Source of the DNA: Pantoea sp. At-9b
GTDB lineage: Bacteria > Pseudomonadota > Gammaproteobacteria > Enterobacterales > Enterobacteriaceae
Assembly (NCBI RefSeq): GCF_000175935.2
Contig: NC_014837.1
Location: 2,914,001 to 2,978,000 of the forward strand
Length of the DNA stretch: 64,000 bases
Direction: 5' to 3'
A model generated the notes under the pieces. It was not told where the DNA came from. It searched no databases and saw only the letters and a list, made by a program, of their open reading frames with translations. The position numbers and the translations under genes are program-made. Position 1 is the first letter of the stretch. Each line of letters begins with the position of its first letter. Positions 38,636 through 48,440 of the stretch are shown one piece after another.

Positions 38636-38653
38636 CCGGCAGGCCACGCTCCG
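38626..38653. terminator. Hairpin between convergent tetR and ompC
   Basis: CGGAGCGTG at 38626-38634 pairs with CACGCTCCG at 38645-38653 with a 10-nt loop. The T-tract is weak on both strands. It overlaps the end of the TetR gene and probably serves ompC. Confidence 0.55.
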
Positions 38654-38662
38654 CAACACTTC

Positions 38663-39772
38663 TTAGAACTGGTAAACCAAGCCCAGTGCTACGATGTCGT
38701 CGGTGTTGATACCGGCGGCCTGGGTGAAGTTGTTGTCGTCCAGCAGGTTGATCTGGTAGTCAACATAGGTGGACATGTTTTTGTTGAAGTAGTAGGTCGC
38801 GCCTACGTCGATATATTTTTTCAGGTTCTGGCTGCCATAACCCTCGATGTCTTTACCACGAGAAGAGATGAAGGCCAGGGACGGACGCAGACCGAAGTCG
38901 AACTGGTACTGCGCAACCAATTCCCAGTTATCCGCTTTGTTAGCGTAGCCGTAAGCTGAAGCATCGCTGGAGCCGAAGCGGGTTGCGTTGTAGGAACGGG
39001 TGTACATCGCCGCCAGGTAGATATTGTTGGCGTCATATTTCAGACCACCGGTATACGCATCAGCGCGATCGCCACGACCGAGGATACCCGCAGAACCGCC
39101 GTTCTGGTTGTTAGTACGGTCAGACGACATCATCGCAGCACCGATACCGAAACCGGAACCGATGTCATACGTGGTGCTCAGACCATAACCGTCACCGTTT
39201 TCACCCAGTACATCACGGCCAGATGAAGATTCGGTCGGGTTATCGTTTTTGCCCTGATACTGCACAGCAAAGTTCCAGCCATCCACCAGGCCGAAGAAGT
39301 TGCTGTTACGGTAGGTCGCCAGGCCGTTGCTACGCTGGAACATAAAGTTGTCCGCACCGTAGGTATCACCACCGAACTCTGGCAGGACGTCAGTCCATGA
39401 ACCGATGTCATACAGCACGCCGTAGTTACGACCGTAGTCGAAAGAACCGGCATCGCCGAATTTCAGACCAGCAAAACCAACACGGGTGAAGCTGTTGGCA
39501 GTGCCCTGTGACTCAGTGGTGTTCAGTGCTGCCTGATATTCCCACTGGCCATAACCGGTCAGTTGGTCGGTGATTTGAGTTTCACCTTTGAAACCGAAGC
39601 GCAGGTAAGACTGGTCACCGTCGCTACTGTCGTTGTCGGAGAAATAGTGCAAACCGTCAACTTTGCCGTAGAGGTCTAATTTGTTGCCATCTTTATTGTA
39701 AATTTCCGCTGCATTTGCAGCGCCTGCTACCAGAAGTGCAGGAATCATCAGGGAGAGAACGCGAAGTTTCAT
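38663..39772 (-). CDS. ompC: Outer-membrane general porin OmpC
   Basis: A 369-aa trimeric porin precursor with signal peptide [19 protein letters not shown] (cleaved after ANA, mature from [19 protein letters not shown]). The loop-3 constriction motif [14 protein letters not shown] and the terminal aromatic LVYQF are present. The ribosome site is GAGGG. It allows passive diffusion of small hydrophilic solutes. The promoter carries OmpR-box-like sequence and micF is divergent, so this is the ompC locus and not ompF. Confidence 0.95.
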   Translation of the reverse strand: MKLRVLSLMIPALLVAGAANAAEIYNKDGNKLDLYGKVDGLHYFSDNDSSDGDQSYLRFGFKGETQITDQLTGYGQWEYQAALNTTESQGTANSFTRVGFAGLKFGDAGSFDYGRNYGVLYDIGSWTDVLPEFGGDTYGADNFMFQRSNGLATYRNSNFFGLVDGWNFAVQYQGKNDNPTESSSGRDVLGENGDGYGLSTTYDIGSGFGIGAAMMSSDRTNNQNGGSAGILGRGDRADAYTGGLKYDANNIYLAAMYTRSYNATRFGSSDASAYGYANKADNWELVAQYQFDFGLRPSLAFISSRGKDIEGYGSQNLKKYIDVGATYYFNKNMSTYVDYQINLLDDNNFTQAAGINTDDIVALGLVYQF

Positions 39773-39884
39773 TTTATTACCCTCTGTAATGTGCCTTATT
39801 TATGCCACTGCGAGCTGAGTGAATAAAAATCAGCCGGCAAGCCATTGTTATTTTATACCGGGCAATAATCTATCACGAAAATGA

Positions 39885-39940
39885 TACTAAATTTCCAAAA
39901 GTGTTTCATTGTATTAAATAGATATTTCAAAATGTAAAAA
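39885..39940 (-). promoter_or_regulatory. ompC promoter with OmpR C-box region
   Basis: Read on the minus strand, TTTACATTTTGAAATATCTA, then an A/T-rich second box and CAATGAAACACTTTTGG, and TAGTATCATTTTCGTG match the order of OmpR boxes and the core promoter known at E. coli ompC. Confidence 0.75.
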
Positions 39941-40092
39941 TAGGGGAACTAATAATCAGCACGCATCGGTAAAAAATATAGCACAGATTGATAAACCGAT
40001 TCTTAATCCTTTAAAATCAACTAAATACCAACAACCCTCTTTCAGCACTGAATGATAAAACTTTCCAGCCATCAGAGAATACAATTACTCCC

Positions 40093-40185
40093 GCTATCAT
40101 CATTTATTTCATTATTACCTTCATTCACCCCGAATGAGATGTTTACCCTAAATTCCCGCCGGACATGATTGTCCGGCATTTTTTT
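40093..40185 (+). ncRNA. micF: MicF antisense RNA
   Basis: The 93-nt sequence starts GCTATCATCATTTATTTCAT, as in E. coli MicF, and keeps the middle TCATTCA...GAATGAGATGTTTACCC block. It ends in a Rho-independent hairpin (GCCGGACA/TGTCCGGC, 40158-40177) with seven T residues. MicF base-pairs with ompF mRNA around its start region through the 5' end, with Hfq, and lowers OmpF. Location divergent from ompC is the conserved one. Confidence 0.93.
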
Positions 40186-40847
40186 ACCTGCAATCCCACC
40201 CCCCATTGTCATTTTCCGTAAACTTAATTGACCGGGCATAATTAAGGCAATCCCGCGATCACATTATTTGCTTATTTTCGCACGTTTTGTTTAATAACAA
40301 ACAGAAAATCCACAATGTTAATTTCTACGCGCAACAAAGTGGATTGCATTTATTTGCGGACTGCAATATTAACGTCTACCGATTGTTTCTTTGATTTTAT
40401 TCAGTGGCTTAAACACCTCATTAATGGTGCATTTATAGCCAGTTTTATTTATACCGGTTTCGTCTCAGGGAAAATCGGCAGGAAAATATCTTGTCAGCGG
40501 CTGGACCGGATTTATTGTTGCATTGTACGCAGTGAACTTCAGAATATAACCCCGGCATATTTATGAGAAAATCGTGACAAATATCACAGATTATCTGGTC
40601 ATCTCCTGTCTCCTCTTCAGCTAACCTATTGAATCTACGCTTTATAATTTGAGTTAAGTCCTTTCCGTTCGGTTATCCGGCACCAGGAAAGTTCTGGAAA
40701 AAAAATGCAGCGGCTCAAAAGTCGGTAAAATGCCCTCTTGATTCTTATTTTTGATGGCACGGTACGGGTCTTTAAACCCGCGCAGCACCTGCTGTGGCGG
40801 CGAGTTGATGCTAAAATCGCCCTTTTACAGAGAAAGATAATAACCTC
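40186..40847. other. micF-MFS intergenic region
   Basis: This AT-rich stretch of 660 bp has no convincing gene. One 83-codon ORF (40315-40566) has Cys-rich, low-plausibility composition and no ribosome site. A short hairpin, CGGGTCTTTAAACCCG, lies at about 40767-40782. Near 40735-40765 there are promoter-like TTGATT and A/T-rich segments that could drive the MFS gene and rcsD. Confidence 0.4.
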
Positions 40848-42008
40848 ATGACAGCACTGGACGCCGCACAACAATCACAAGACGCACGCCATCTGCACTG
40901 GTCAACCCGTACCGTGTTTCTGATCAATGGTCTCGGTATGTCTGCCTGGGCTCCTCTGGTGCCCTTTGCCCGCGATCGTCTGCACTTATCCGGCAGTATG
41001 CTGGGTGCATTATTGCTCTGCCTGGGTATTGGCTCTCTGGCCGCCATGCCGGTCACCGGCAAACTGGTGGCGCGCTTTGGTTGTAGAGGCGTGATGCTTT
41101 GCTCCACCGCGCTGGTGCTGGCGATGCTGCCGCTGTTGGCTACCCTTCATCACAGCGTATTGATGGCACTGACGTTGATGCTGTTCGGTGCCGGGCTGGG
41201 TACGCTGGACGTGGCGATGAACTATCAGGCAGTAGAAGTCGAAAAAGCGGCACGCCGCCCGATGATGTCCGGTTTTCACGCCTTCTTTAGTTTGGGAGGG
41301 ATTCTCGGTGCCGGTACGGTCAGCCTGTTGATGAGCGCGGGTTTGTCGCCGCTGGCCGCTGTGGGCGTGGTGATGGTGGTGATGGTGTTGCTGTTGCTGT
41401 TGCTACGGAGTCAATCTGGCATGATGACCACCCGACTGCATCAACCCGATCAACCGTGGCTGGTGCGTCCTCGTGGCTGGGTGGCCTTTCTCGGTTTGCT
41501 GTGTTTTATCTTGTTTCTGGCGGAAGGCGCGGTGCTCGACTGGGGTGCGCTGCTGTTGTTACAAAGCCCGGAGATGACAACCAGCCTCGCCGGGCTGGGC
41601 TATGCGGTGTTTTCGGTTGCCATGACGCTGGGACGTTTCACCGGAGATAAGATTATTCAGCGCTGTGGCCGTTACCCGGTGATGCTGGGTGGCGCGTTGG
41701 CCGCAGCAGCAGGGATGACGCTGGCGGTGATGATCCCCTGGCCGTTACTGGCGCTGCTGGCATTTCTGCTGGTGGGTTTCGGCCTCGCCAATACGGTGCC
41801 GATGTTGTTCAATGCGGCAGGAAATCAACACGATATGCCGTCAAATCTGGCGATTTCCGCCATGACAACCTTAGGCTATGCAGGTATTCTTTCAGGTCCG
41901 GCTTTGATCGGATTGATATCCCAGTGGATCAGCCTGAGCGGCGCATTTCTGCTTATCGCTTTGCTGCTGCTGGCCGTGGCTGCCAGTGCCCGACTGGTTG
42001 CGCGATAA
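40848..42008 (+). CDS. MFS transporter (YbjJ-like)
   Basis: A 386-aa major facilitator with about twelve membrane helices and a Gly-rich organisation like that of E. coli YbjJ (NGLGMSAWAPLVPFARDRL near 27; GAGLGTLDVAMNYQAVEVE near 112-130; GFHAFFSLGGILGAG). Substrate unknown. It ends 20 bp before rcsD with no terminator between, so it likely shares a transcript with rcsDB. E. coli has no gene at this position. Confidence 0.85.
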   Translation: MTALDAAQQSQDARHLHWSTRTVFLINGLGMSAWAPLVPFARDRLHLSGSMLGALLLCLGIGSLAAMPVTGKLVARFGCRGVMLCSTALVLAMLPLLATLHHSVLMALTLMLFGAGLGTLDVAMNYQAVEVEKAARRPMMSGFHAFFSLGGILGAGTVSLLMSAGLSPLAAVGVVMVVMVLLLLLLRSQSGMMTTRLHQPDQPWLVRPRGWVAFLGLLCFILFLAEGAVLDWGALLLLQSPEMTTSLAGLGYAVFSVAMTLGRFTGDKIIQRCGRYPVMLGGALAAAAGMTLAVMIPWPLLALLAFLLVGFGLANTVPMLFNAAGNQHDMPSNLAISAMTTLGYAGILSGPALIGLISQWISLSGAFLLIALLLLAVAASARLVAR

Positions 42009-42028
42009 TTTCAGGTGCCTGAGACGCT

Positions 42029-44683
42029 ATGCTGCCTTACAAATTCCCCCTGACATCCGGCAATGTGACCCGCTTTTTTGTGGTGTTCAACCTGGTGCTT
42101 TTTCTGGCGCTGGGCGCGATGGTTCACAACAGCGTCAACGCCTGGGTGACAGAAAAACGCTACGCCATGACCGATCTGGCGCGCGCCATGCAAAAGCGCA
42201 TTGATGCCTACCGCTTCGCCACCTGGCAAATCTATGAAAATCTGGCAACCAGTGCTGCCGGTTCTGCACCGAATAGCAGCTTGCAGGAAACCCGCCTGCG
42301 CCCGGATGTCTATTATCTGGAAAAAACCCGCCGCAAGACGGAAGCGTTGATTTTCGGCTCACATGACAGCAGCACGCTGGATATGACCATGCGGATGTCC
42401 AACTACCTCGATACGCTGTGGGGTGCGGAGAATCCGACCTGGTCAATGTATTTCCTCAATGGTCAGGACAATAGCCTGATCATGATCTCGACCCTGCCGC
42501 TGAAAGACATGGCGACACGTTATAAAGAAAGCGCCATCAATTCATTGGTGGACAGTCGCCGGGCAGAGATGCTGCAACAGGCCAATGCGCTGGATGAACG
42601 CGAAAGCTTTTCGCCACTGCGCCACTTTGCCTGGCAAAACGATCACTACTTCACCCTGCGTACCACCTTTAATCAGCCAGGTCATCTGGCGACGGTGGTG
42701 GCGTTTGATTTGCCGGTGAATGACCTTATTCCGCGCAGTATGCCGCTGGAGAATTTCCAGTTGCGTCAGGATACCACCCAGACCAGCAGCACCGATGATC
42801 AGACGAGTGAAAGCACCCACGTATCGCTGGCGAACCCCAATCTGGAAATTGCCGCTTCACTGCCAAGCACCTCTTTGCAACTCGTGTATCGTGTGCCGCT
42901 CACCAGTCTGGTGATGGACACGCTGCATAATCTGCTGTGGCCGCTGCTCATCAATCTGGTGCTGTTCCTGCTTTCGATTGCTGGCATTACCCTGCTGCGT
43001 CAGCAGTCGCTGCGTCCTAATGAAAACCAAAGCGCCGAGCTGGACTCGCTGCGTATGCTGAATGAAGAGATTGTCGCCAGCCTGCCGGTCGGTCTGCTGG
43101 TGTACGATTTCGCCACCAACCGCACGCTCCTCAGCAACAAAATCGCCGAGCATCTGCTGCCGCACCTGAATCTGCAAAAAATCATTAATATGTCAGATCA
43201 ACATCAGGGCGTGTTGCAGGCCACCATCAATAACGAAGTGTATGAGATCCGTCATGCCCGCAGCGTGCTGTCACCGCATACGCAGCTGTTTATGATGCGC
43301 GATCAGGATCGCGAACTGCTGGTGAATAAAAAGCTGCAAAAAGCCCAGCAGGTATTGGATCGTAACCACCAGATGCGCCAACAGTTGATGCATAACCTGG
43401 GTCATGCCCTGCACCGCCCACTGGAAAGCATGGTGACGCAGTTGGTGCAGCTCAGCCAGCGTGATGATGATGAAAGCGTGCTCGACCTGCTCGACGAAAG
43501 CCAAGGGCTGGCGCGCCTGGTGGATGACATTGTGCTGCTCAATCGTCTCGAAGCGCATGACTGGTCGCCGGATGCCAGCCGTTTCAATCTGCAAGAACTG
43601 CTGGATGACATCGCACTGGAGAGCCTGCCGCTGCTGCGCCGTAAAGGGCTGGCATTGGTCGTGAATAATCACCTCGCCAACGACGAAATGCGTTTTGGCG
43701 ATCGCCGTGCGTTGCGCAAAGTCCTGACCACCCTGATGCATTATTCATTGACCACCACGCAGTGGGGCAAGATCTCGCTGGAGATCAAAGCCAGCGAAGG
43801 CAAAGCCGATCGCATCCTGCTGCAACTGGTGGACACCGGCTCGGGTCTGACGGTTGACGAGTTGGCAAATGTCGATTTCCCGTTCCTGGGTGACACCACG
43901 CAGGACCGCTTTGGTCAGGCCTCTGGCATGGCGTTCTTCCTGTGTAAACAACTGTGTAAGCAGATGGGCGGTACGCTGGAGATCGTGGCGAAACCGGATA
44001 TTGGCACCCGCTACAATATCCAACTGCCGCTGGCGCTGGAGCAGCAAACCGAGCAGGAAGAGAAGCTGCTGGAAGGCGTCAGCGTGTTAGTCGATATCGC
44101 GATGGAAGATGTGCACAAAATTGTTTGCCGCCACCTGGAGAACTGGGGGGCGAAATGCCTGACCTCTGACGAGCGACTGTCAGGGCAGGAACACGATGTG
44201 CTGGTCACTGACGATCCCGCCCGCCTGAACGGCTGGGCATTGTTACTGGCCGGTGACGAAATGGGCCATCACGCGCTCAACGATCAACAATTCCGTGTCA
44301 ATTTCAATCTCAGCAATGCGCTGTTGGATGCGTTGCTGGCACTGATCGAGAAGCAACTGGCCCATGATTTGATGGAGGAGAATAACGACGATGAGACTGC
44401 CACACCGCTGCTAAGCGGAGGCTATTTTCAGCTGTTTACCGAGACAGTACCGCCTGATGTCAAGAGACTGTATACTGAGGCAGCGGAGAAGGATTACCCC
44501 TCGCTTGCTCAGACAGCGCATCGCCTGAAAGGCGTGTTTGCCATGCTAAATCTGGTGCCAGGTAAACAGCTTTGTGAAGAGTTAGAACAGCACATTAAAG
44601 TATGTGACGATTTAACCATTAAAAATACCACCAGTGACATTGACACTTACGTCAATCAACTGCTGCAGCAAGGTAACCCATAA
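42029..44683 (+). CDS. rcsD: Phosphotransfer intermediate protein RcsD
   Basis: An 884-aa inner-membrane protein that relays phosphate between RcsC and RcsB. Two membrane helices (about 15-35 and 300-322) enclose a periplasmic region. The HATPase-like module at about 460-680 lacks the phosphoaccepting His. The ABL domain and a C-terminal HPt domain follow, with the phosphoryl His in TAHRLKGVFAMLNL at about 830. The RcsB gene begins one base beyond its stop. The N-terminus differs from the E. coli form, as is common in this family. Confidence 0.95.
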   Translation: MLPYKFPLTSGNVTRFFVVFNLVLFLALGAMVHNSVNAWVTEKRYAMTDLARAMQKRIDAYRFATWQIYENLATSAAGSAPNSSLQETRLRPDVYYLEKTRRKTEALIFGSHDSSTLDMTMRMSNYLDTLWGAENPTWSMYFLNGQDNSLIMISTLPLKDMATRYKESAINSLVDSRRAEMLQQANALDERESFSPLRHFAWQNDHYFTLRTTFNQPGHLATVVAFDLPVNDLIPRSMPLENFQLRQDTTQTSSTDDQTSESTHVSLANPNLEIAASLPSTSLQLVYRVPLTSLVMDTLHNLLWPLLINLVLFLLSIAGITLLRQQSLRPNENQSAELDSLRMLNEEIVASLPVGLLVYDFATNRTLLSNKIAEHLLPHLNLQKIINMSDQHQGVLQATINNEVYEIRHARSVLSPHTQLFMMRDQDRELLVNKKLQKAQQVLDRNHQMRQQLMHNLGHALHRPLESMVTQLVQLSQRDDDESVLDLLDESQGLARLVDDIVLLNRLEAHDWSPDASRFNLQELLDDIALESLPLLRRKGLALVVNNHLANDEMRFGDRRALRKVLTTLMHYSLTTTQWGKISLEIKASEGKADRILLQLVDTGSGLTVDELANVDFPFLGDTTQDRFGQASGMAFFLCKQLCKQMGGTLEIVAKPDIGTRYNIQLPLALEQQTEQEEKLLEGVSVLVDIAMEDVHKIVCRHLENWGAKCLTSDERLSGQEHDVLVTDDPARLNGWALLLAGDEMGHHALNDQQFRVNFNLSNALLDALLALIEKQLAHDLMEENNDDETATPLLSGGYFQLFTETVPPDVKRLYTEAAEKDYPSLAQTAHRLKGVFAMLNLVPGKQLCEELEQHIKVCDDLTIKNTTSDIDTYVNQLLQQGNP

Positions 44684-44684
44684 G

Positions 44685-45335
44685 ATGAATAACCTGAATG
44701 TAATTATTGCCGATGACCATCCAATTGTTCTGTTTGGTATTCGTAAGTCTCTGGAACAGATTGAATGGGTCAACGTTGTAGGTGAGTTTGAAGACTCAAC
44801 AGCACTGATTAATAGCCTGTCCAAACTGGATGCCAATGTCCTGATTACCGATCTCTCCATGCCTGGCGAGAAGTACGGTGACGGTATCACCCTGATCAAA
44901 TACATCAAACGTCACTATCCGGATCTCTCGATTATCGTTCTGACCATGAACAATAACCCGGCGATCCTGAGTGCCGTGCTGGATCTCGATATCGAAGGGA
45001 TCGTGCTGAAGCAGGGCGCACCGACTGACCTGCCAAAAGCGCTGGCGGCACTGCAAAAAGGCAAGAAATACACGCCGGAAAGCGTGGCCAAGCTGCTGGA
45101 GAAAATCAGTGCGGGTGGTTACGGTGACAAGCGTTTGTCACCGAAAGAGAGCGAAGTACTGCGTCTGTTTGCTGAAGGTTTCCTCGTCACCGAGATTGCC
45201 AAGAAACTGAACCGCAGTATCAAAACCATCAGTAGCCAGAAGAAATCGGCGATGATGAAGCTGGGCGTGGATAACGACATCGCGCTGCTGAATTATCTCT
45301 CTTCTGTCAGCGCGACCCAGGTCGACAAAGAGTAA
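44685..45335 (+). CDS. rcsB: Response regulator RcsB
   Basis: A 216-aa NarL/FixJ-type regulator. The start MNNLNVIIADDHPIV is chosen because it matches E. coli; upstream frame sequence lies in rcsD. The receiver domain has DD at 10-11, phosphoacceptor Asp56 (ITDLSMP) and Lys near 109; the HTH is LSPKESEVLRLFAEGFLVTE and SIKTISSQKKSAMMKLG. It controls capsule, motility, osmotic and envelope stress genes, alone or with RcsA. It overlaps the rcsD operon, 1 bp after its stop. Confidence 0.97.
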   Translation: MNNLNVIIADDHPIVLFGIRKSLEQIEWVNVVGEFEDSTALINSLSKLDANVLITDLSMPGEKYGDGITLIKYIKRHYPDLSIIVLTMNNNPAILSAVLDLDIEGIVLKQGAPTDLPKALAALQKGKKYTPESVAKLLEKISAGGYGDKRLSPKESEVLRLFAEGFLVTEIAKKLNRSIKTISSQKKSAMMKLGVDNDIALLNYLSSVSATQVDKE

Positions 45336-45358
45336 TCGCCTCGCAGGTAAAGCCATCC

Positions 45359-45426
45359 CGTAGCGGCGCGATTCATCGCGCGCCTTTGACCTTTGGTGTC
45401 AACGCGCGATAAATCGCGCCGCTACG
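45359..45426. repeat. Inverted pair of dispersed 23-nt repeats between rcsB and rcsC
   Basis: Two copies in opposite orientation (45359-45381 and 45404-45426) pair over 22 of 23 bases with a 22-nt loop, in the only gap between two convergent genes. It can form a strong hairpin and may serve as transcript stabiliser or barrier. Confidence 0.85.
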
Positions 45427-45428
45427 CA

Positions 45429-48281
45429 TCAGCCTTCCCGCGTTTTCCGTACCCGTTCTGCATAGATCGCCAGTGTCGTTTTCAACACATCCAGCGTCAC
45501 CGGTTTGGACAGGCAATTATCCATTCCCGCCTCCATACAGCGCTGCTTCTCTTCTGCCAACGCATTGGCTGTCACGCCAATCACCGGGAACGCGTGTCCC
45601 AACTGACGCAAACGCTGCGTAAGACGATAGCCATCCATATTTGGCATATTCACGTCGCTCAGCACGATATCAATATGGTTACGGCTGAGTACATTCAGCG
45701 CATCGACGCCATCCTGCGCGGTTTTCACCTGATAGCCCAACGTGCCGAGCTGTTCTGACAACAACATGCGGTTGATCGGATGGTCATCGACAATCAACAC
45801 CATGATGTCTTCATAGCAGGCCTCTTCAGCCACCGCCCCCGGCAACGCCAGTGGCGTGGTGGTTTCGCTGTCGATCGCAATGCGATAAATGCGCCCCAGC
45901 AAGACAGGCAATTCATGCAGCGTGGCACTGCTGTGTAGCCAGTATCCCGGTTCGATCTCCTGCGGCATATCAATGTGCTCACCGCTGATGCGAATACGGG
46001 CGCGCACGCTGTGGGCTGGCGCATCATCATGATCACTGATGATCACATCATCGCTGCCCGCCTGTCCCTGATAACGCGCGACCTGCATCCCCTGTTGTTG
46101 CAGCAGGCGCAGCAGGAAGCTGGCGAGATAATCGTTACGCAAATCGAGCCAGATGGCTTTTTCCTGTAATCCTTCCAGCAACGGCGGTGCCGCCAAATGA
46201 CCGGCATAGATGGGGATACGCACCACAAACTGGCTACCCATGCCCGGTTCGGAATCGACCTCGATATCGCCGTCCATCATATTGATCAGCTTTTCACAGA
46301 TAGCCAGCCCAAGGCCGGTGCCCTGGAAGTTACGCTGCACTCCACTGCCTACCTGGAAGAACGGGTCAAACAGGCGCGTCACTTCTTTAGCCGGAATCCC
46401 TACGCCGGTATCACGCACGCGGAATGCCAGATAACCTTCATGCTCGTAGGCATGCAGGATGATACAGCCGGTATGGGTGAATTTGATGGCGTTATTCAAC
46501 AAGTTGGAGATCACCTGTTGCAGGCGTAACGGATCGCCCTCCAGCGCCAGCGGGACATCGTTTTCAATAAACACATACAATGCCAGGCGCTTACGTACCA
46601 CCAGCGACAGGTAGTTGCCGACAATATGGTTGATCACTTCACGCGGCGAGAACGGGCGCGGTTCGATTTTCAGCTGCTCTGACTCGATTTTCGAGAAGTC
46701 GAGAATATCGCTGATAATTTTCAGCAGCAGACTGGAGGAGTTATTCATCGCCGTGACCAGTGAATCGACACCTTTCGGCAGCGCCTTGGTCTGCAAGAGA
46801 TCGAGGTTACCGATGATGCCATACAGCGGCGTGCGCAATTCATGGCTGACGGTGGCAAGGAACATCGATTTCGATGCACTGGCCTGCTCCGCCGCCTGCG
46901 CCATCTCCTGCAATGATTGCTCCATACGCACACGCGCCGAGACGTCCACCAATACACAGATGGCAACGTTTTCGTTGCGGTAGCGCGAATGAACAAAGCT
47001 GATTTGCAGGTTGGTGTTACTGCCGGTCAGCACATCAACAAAGTTTACCTGCTGCCCCCCGATGATCTCGTTCAGACGCTGGCGGTCTTCCTGGGTCAGC
47101 AGCGTCAGATAGTTATGCGCCAGCTCGTTACTGAGGATATTGGTGCCATCGCTGGTGCGTAAAATACAGATGCCCACCGGTGCGGAAGCCACGATTTTAC
47201 GGTTGAACTGCTCATGTTCTTCCAGCCGATGCGCATTATCTTCCGCCGGTAAAAACATCCGGCGTTCAAACACCCAGGCGAGGGTAAACAGCAGCAACGC
47301 ACTAAAAATATTCAGCAACAGGGCATTAATCAGCATCAGCTTCAACTGATCGACCAGTACATCGGTGGAGAGCGACCACACCACGTTGAGATCGGAGGGC
47401 GGTAGCGGTTTTTTCAGCACCAGTTGGCGGTAGCCGTCGAGATAGCCGAACCAGGTTTTGTCATCCGGTAACTCATCAAGCGAGTAACCCGGACCGCCAC
47501 GCCGTGAACTGAGCAGCGGGCGATAGTTATCATCGGTGATGGTCGCCACCAGCGGCAGACCGCCTGGCTGAATAAATTCATCGAGACGGATATTTTGTTC
47601 CACCCCAAGTAACGCCTGGAGTTTGTTGGCAACATACACCGGCATCACCATATAAAAACTGCCCACCCCCGGCTGAGAGCTTTCGGTGATCCAGTACATC
47701 GGATTACGGCGTTCGTCTTCGTTACTGCTGCGATAGTGCAGTACACGCTCGCGCAGCACTTTCAGGCTACGTTCGCGATCCATGGTATTGCTGCCAATGG
47801 TGAAATCCGCCAGACACTGATTTTCGCCGCCAATAAAGAACACCCGGTTCAGTTCATAGGCCGAAGCAAAGTTACTTTTCCAGTAGTTGATGTAGTAACT
47901 GAGCGAGTCGAGGGAATTACGCCAGGTGCTACTCATTGAGGTGCAATCACCGTCGGAAAACAGCGGCGTGAATTGCGGCAGCGTGCCTTTGCTGGTCGGG
48001 ATACCGTTGAGCACATCGAGGCCGCTGGCGCTGCTGGTCAGACGATTTTCGGTGATGTATTTCAGCTCACGCATGACATCTGCCGAATGGCGTACATACC
48101 ATTCCGCCTGTCCGTAGTTGGTGGCGAACTCCTGGCGCACCGCATTCTCTTTCTCATGCAGCACATTGATGATGTAAAAGGTGGTCAGCAACGCACCCAA
48201 TGACCAGAGCAGCAATGCCAGCGCACGGAACAGATAGCGCGAGATACGGAGCGTGGTACGAAAGGAGACGAGATATTTCAA
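45429..48281 (-). CDS. rcsC: Hybrid sensor kinase RcsC
   Basis: The 950-aa protein has two membrane helices (about 20-40 and 315-338) around a periplasmic domain, a PAS-like linker, HisKA with phosphoaccepting His in FLATVSHELRTPLYG (about 473-487), HATPase with N and G boxes (NLLNNAIKFT, DTGVGIP, GTGLGLAI), an ABL domain, and a C-terminal receiver with Asp in IVLSDVNMPNMDGY (about 870-883). It starts the phosphorelay RcsC-RcsD-RcsB. It is convergent with rcsB, as in E. coli. Confidence 0.97.
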   Translation of the reverse strand: MKYLVSFRTTLRISRYLFRALALLLWSLGALLTTFYIINVLHEKENAVRQEFATNYGQAEWYVRHSADVMRELKYITENRLTSSASGLDVLNGIPTSKGTLPQFTPLFSDGDCTSMSSTWRNSLDSLSYYINYWKSNFASAYELNRVFFIGGENQCLADFTIGSNTMDRERSLKVLRERVLHYRSSNEDERRNPMYWITESSQPGVGSFYMVMPVYVANKLQALLGVEQNIRLDEFIQPGGLPLVATITDDNYRPLLSSRRGGPGYSLDELPDDKTWFGYLDGYRQLVLKKPLPPSDLNVVWSLSTDVLVDQLKLMLINALLLNIFSALLLFTLAWVFERRMFLPAEDNAHRLEEHEQFNRKIVASAPVGICILRTSDGTNILSNELAHNYLTLLTQEDRQRLNEIIGGQQVNFVDVLTGSNTNLQISFVHSRYRNENVAICVLVDVSARVRMEQSLQEMAQAAEQASASKSMFLATVSHELRTPLYGIIGNLDLLQTKALPKGVDSLVTAMNNSSSLLLKIISDILDFSKIESEQLKIEPRPFSPREVINHIVGNYLSLVVRKRLALYVFIENDVPLALEGDPLRLQQVISNLLNNAIKFTHTGCIILHAYEHEGYLAFRVRDTGVGIPAKEVTRLFDPFFQVGSGVQRNFQGTGLGLAICEKLINMMDGDIEVDSEPGMGSQFVVRIPIYAGHLAAPPLLEGLQEKAIWLDLRNDYLASFLLRLLQQQGMQVARYQGQAGSDDVIISDHDDAPAHSVRARIRISGEHIDMPQEIEPGYWLHSSATLHELPVLLGRIYRIAIDSETTTPLALPGAVAEEACYEDIMVLIVDDHPINRMLLSEQLGTLGYQVKTAQDGVDALNVLSRNHIDIVLSDVNMPNMDGYRLTQRLRQLGHAFPVIGVTANALAEEKQRCMEAGMDNCLSKPVTLDVLKTTLAIYAERVRKTREG

Positions 48282-48383
48282 AACAGGCTCACTCGCGGCG
48301 AATATCAGGGATCAGAGGTGCCCATACACTAGCTTTATCATCCCTAAAAAGCCAGACAGAGCGCCCGCTGAGGCGAAAACTCA

Positions 48384-48422
48384 GAAAAAGAAACGGCAGG
48401 TCGGTTGCCCTGACCTGCCGTT
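48384..48422 (-). terminator. Terminator of gyrA
   Basis: An 11-bp perfect stem (48392-48402 with 48412-48422) followed on the minus strand by a T-rich tract. Confidence 0.85.
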
Positions 48423-48440
48423 GATACTTAGCCTGACGGA

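Noticed and set aside
40315..40566. An 83-codon ORF between micF and the MFS gene
   Set aside because: It has no ribosome site, unusual Cys and Ile content, and no recognisable domain; the region is AT-rich noncoding sequence.
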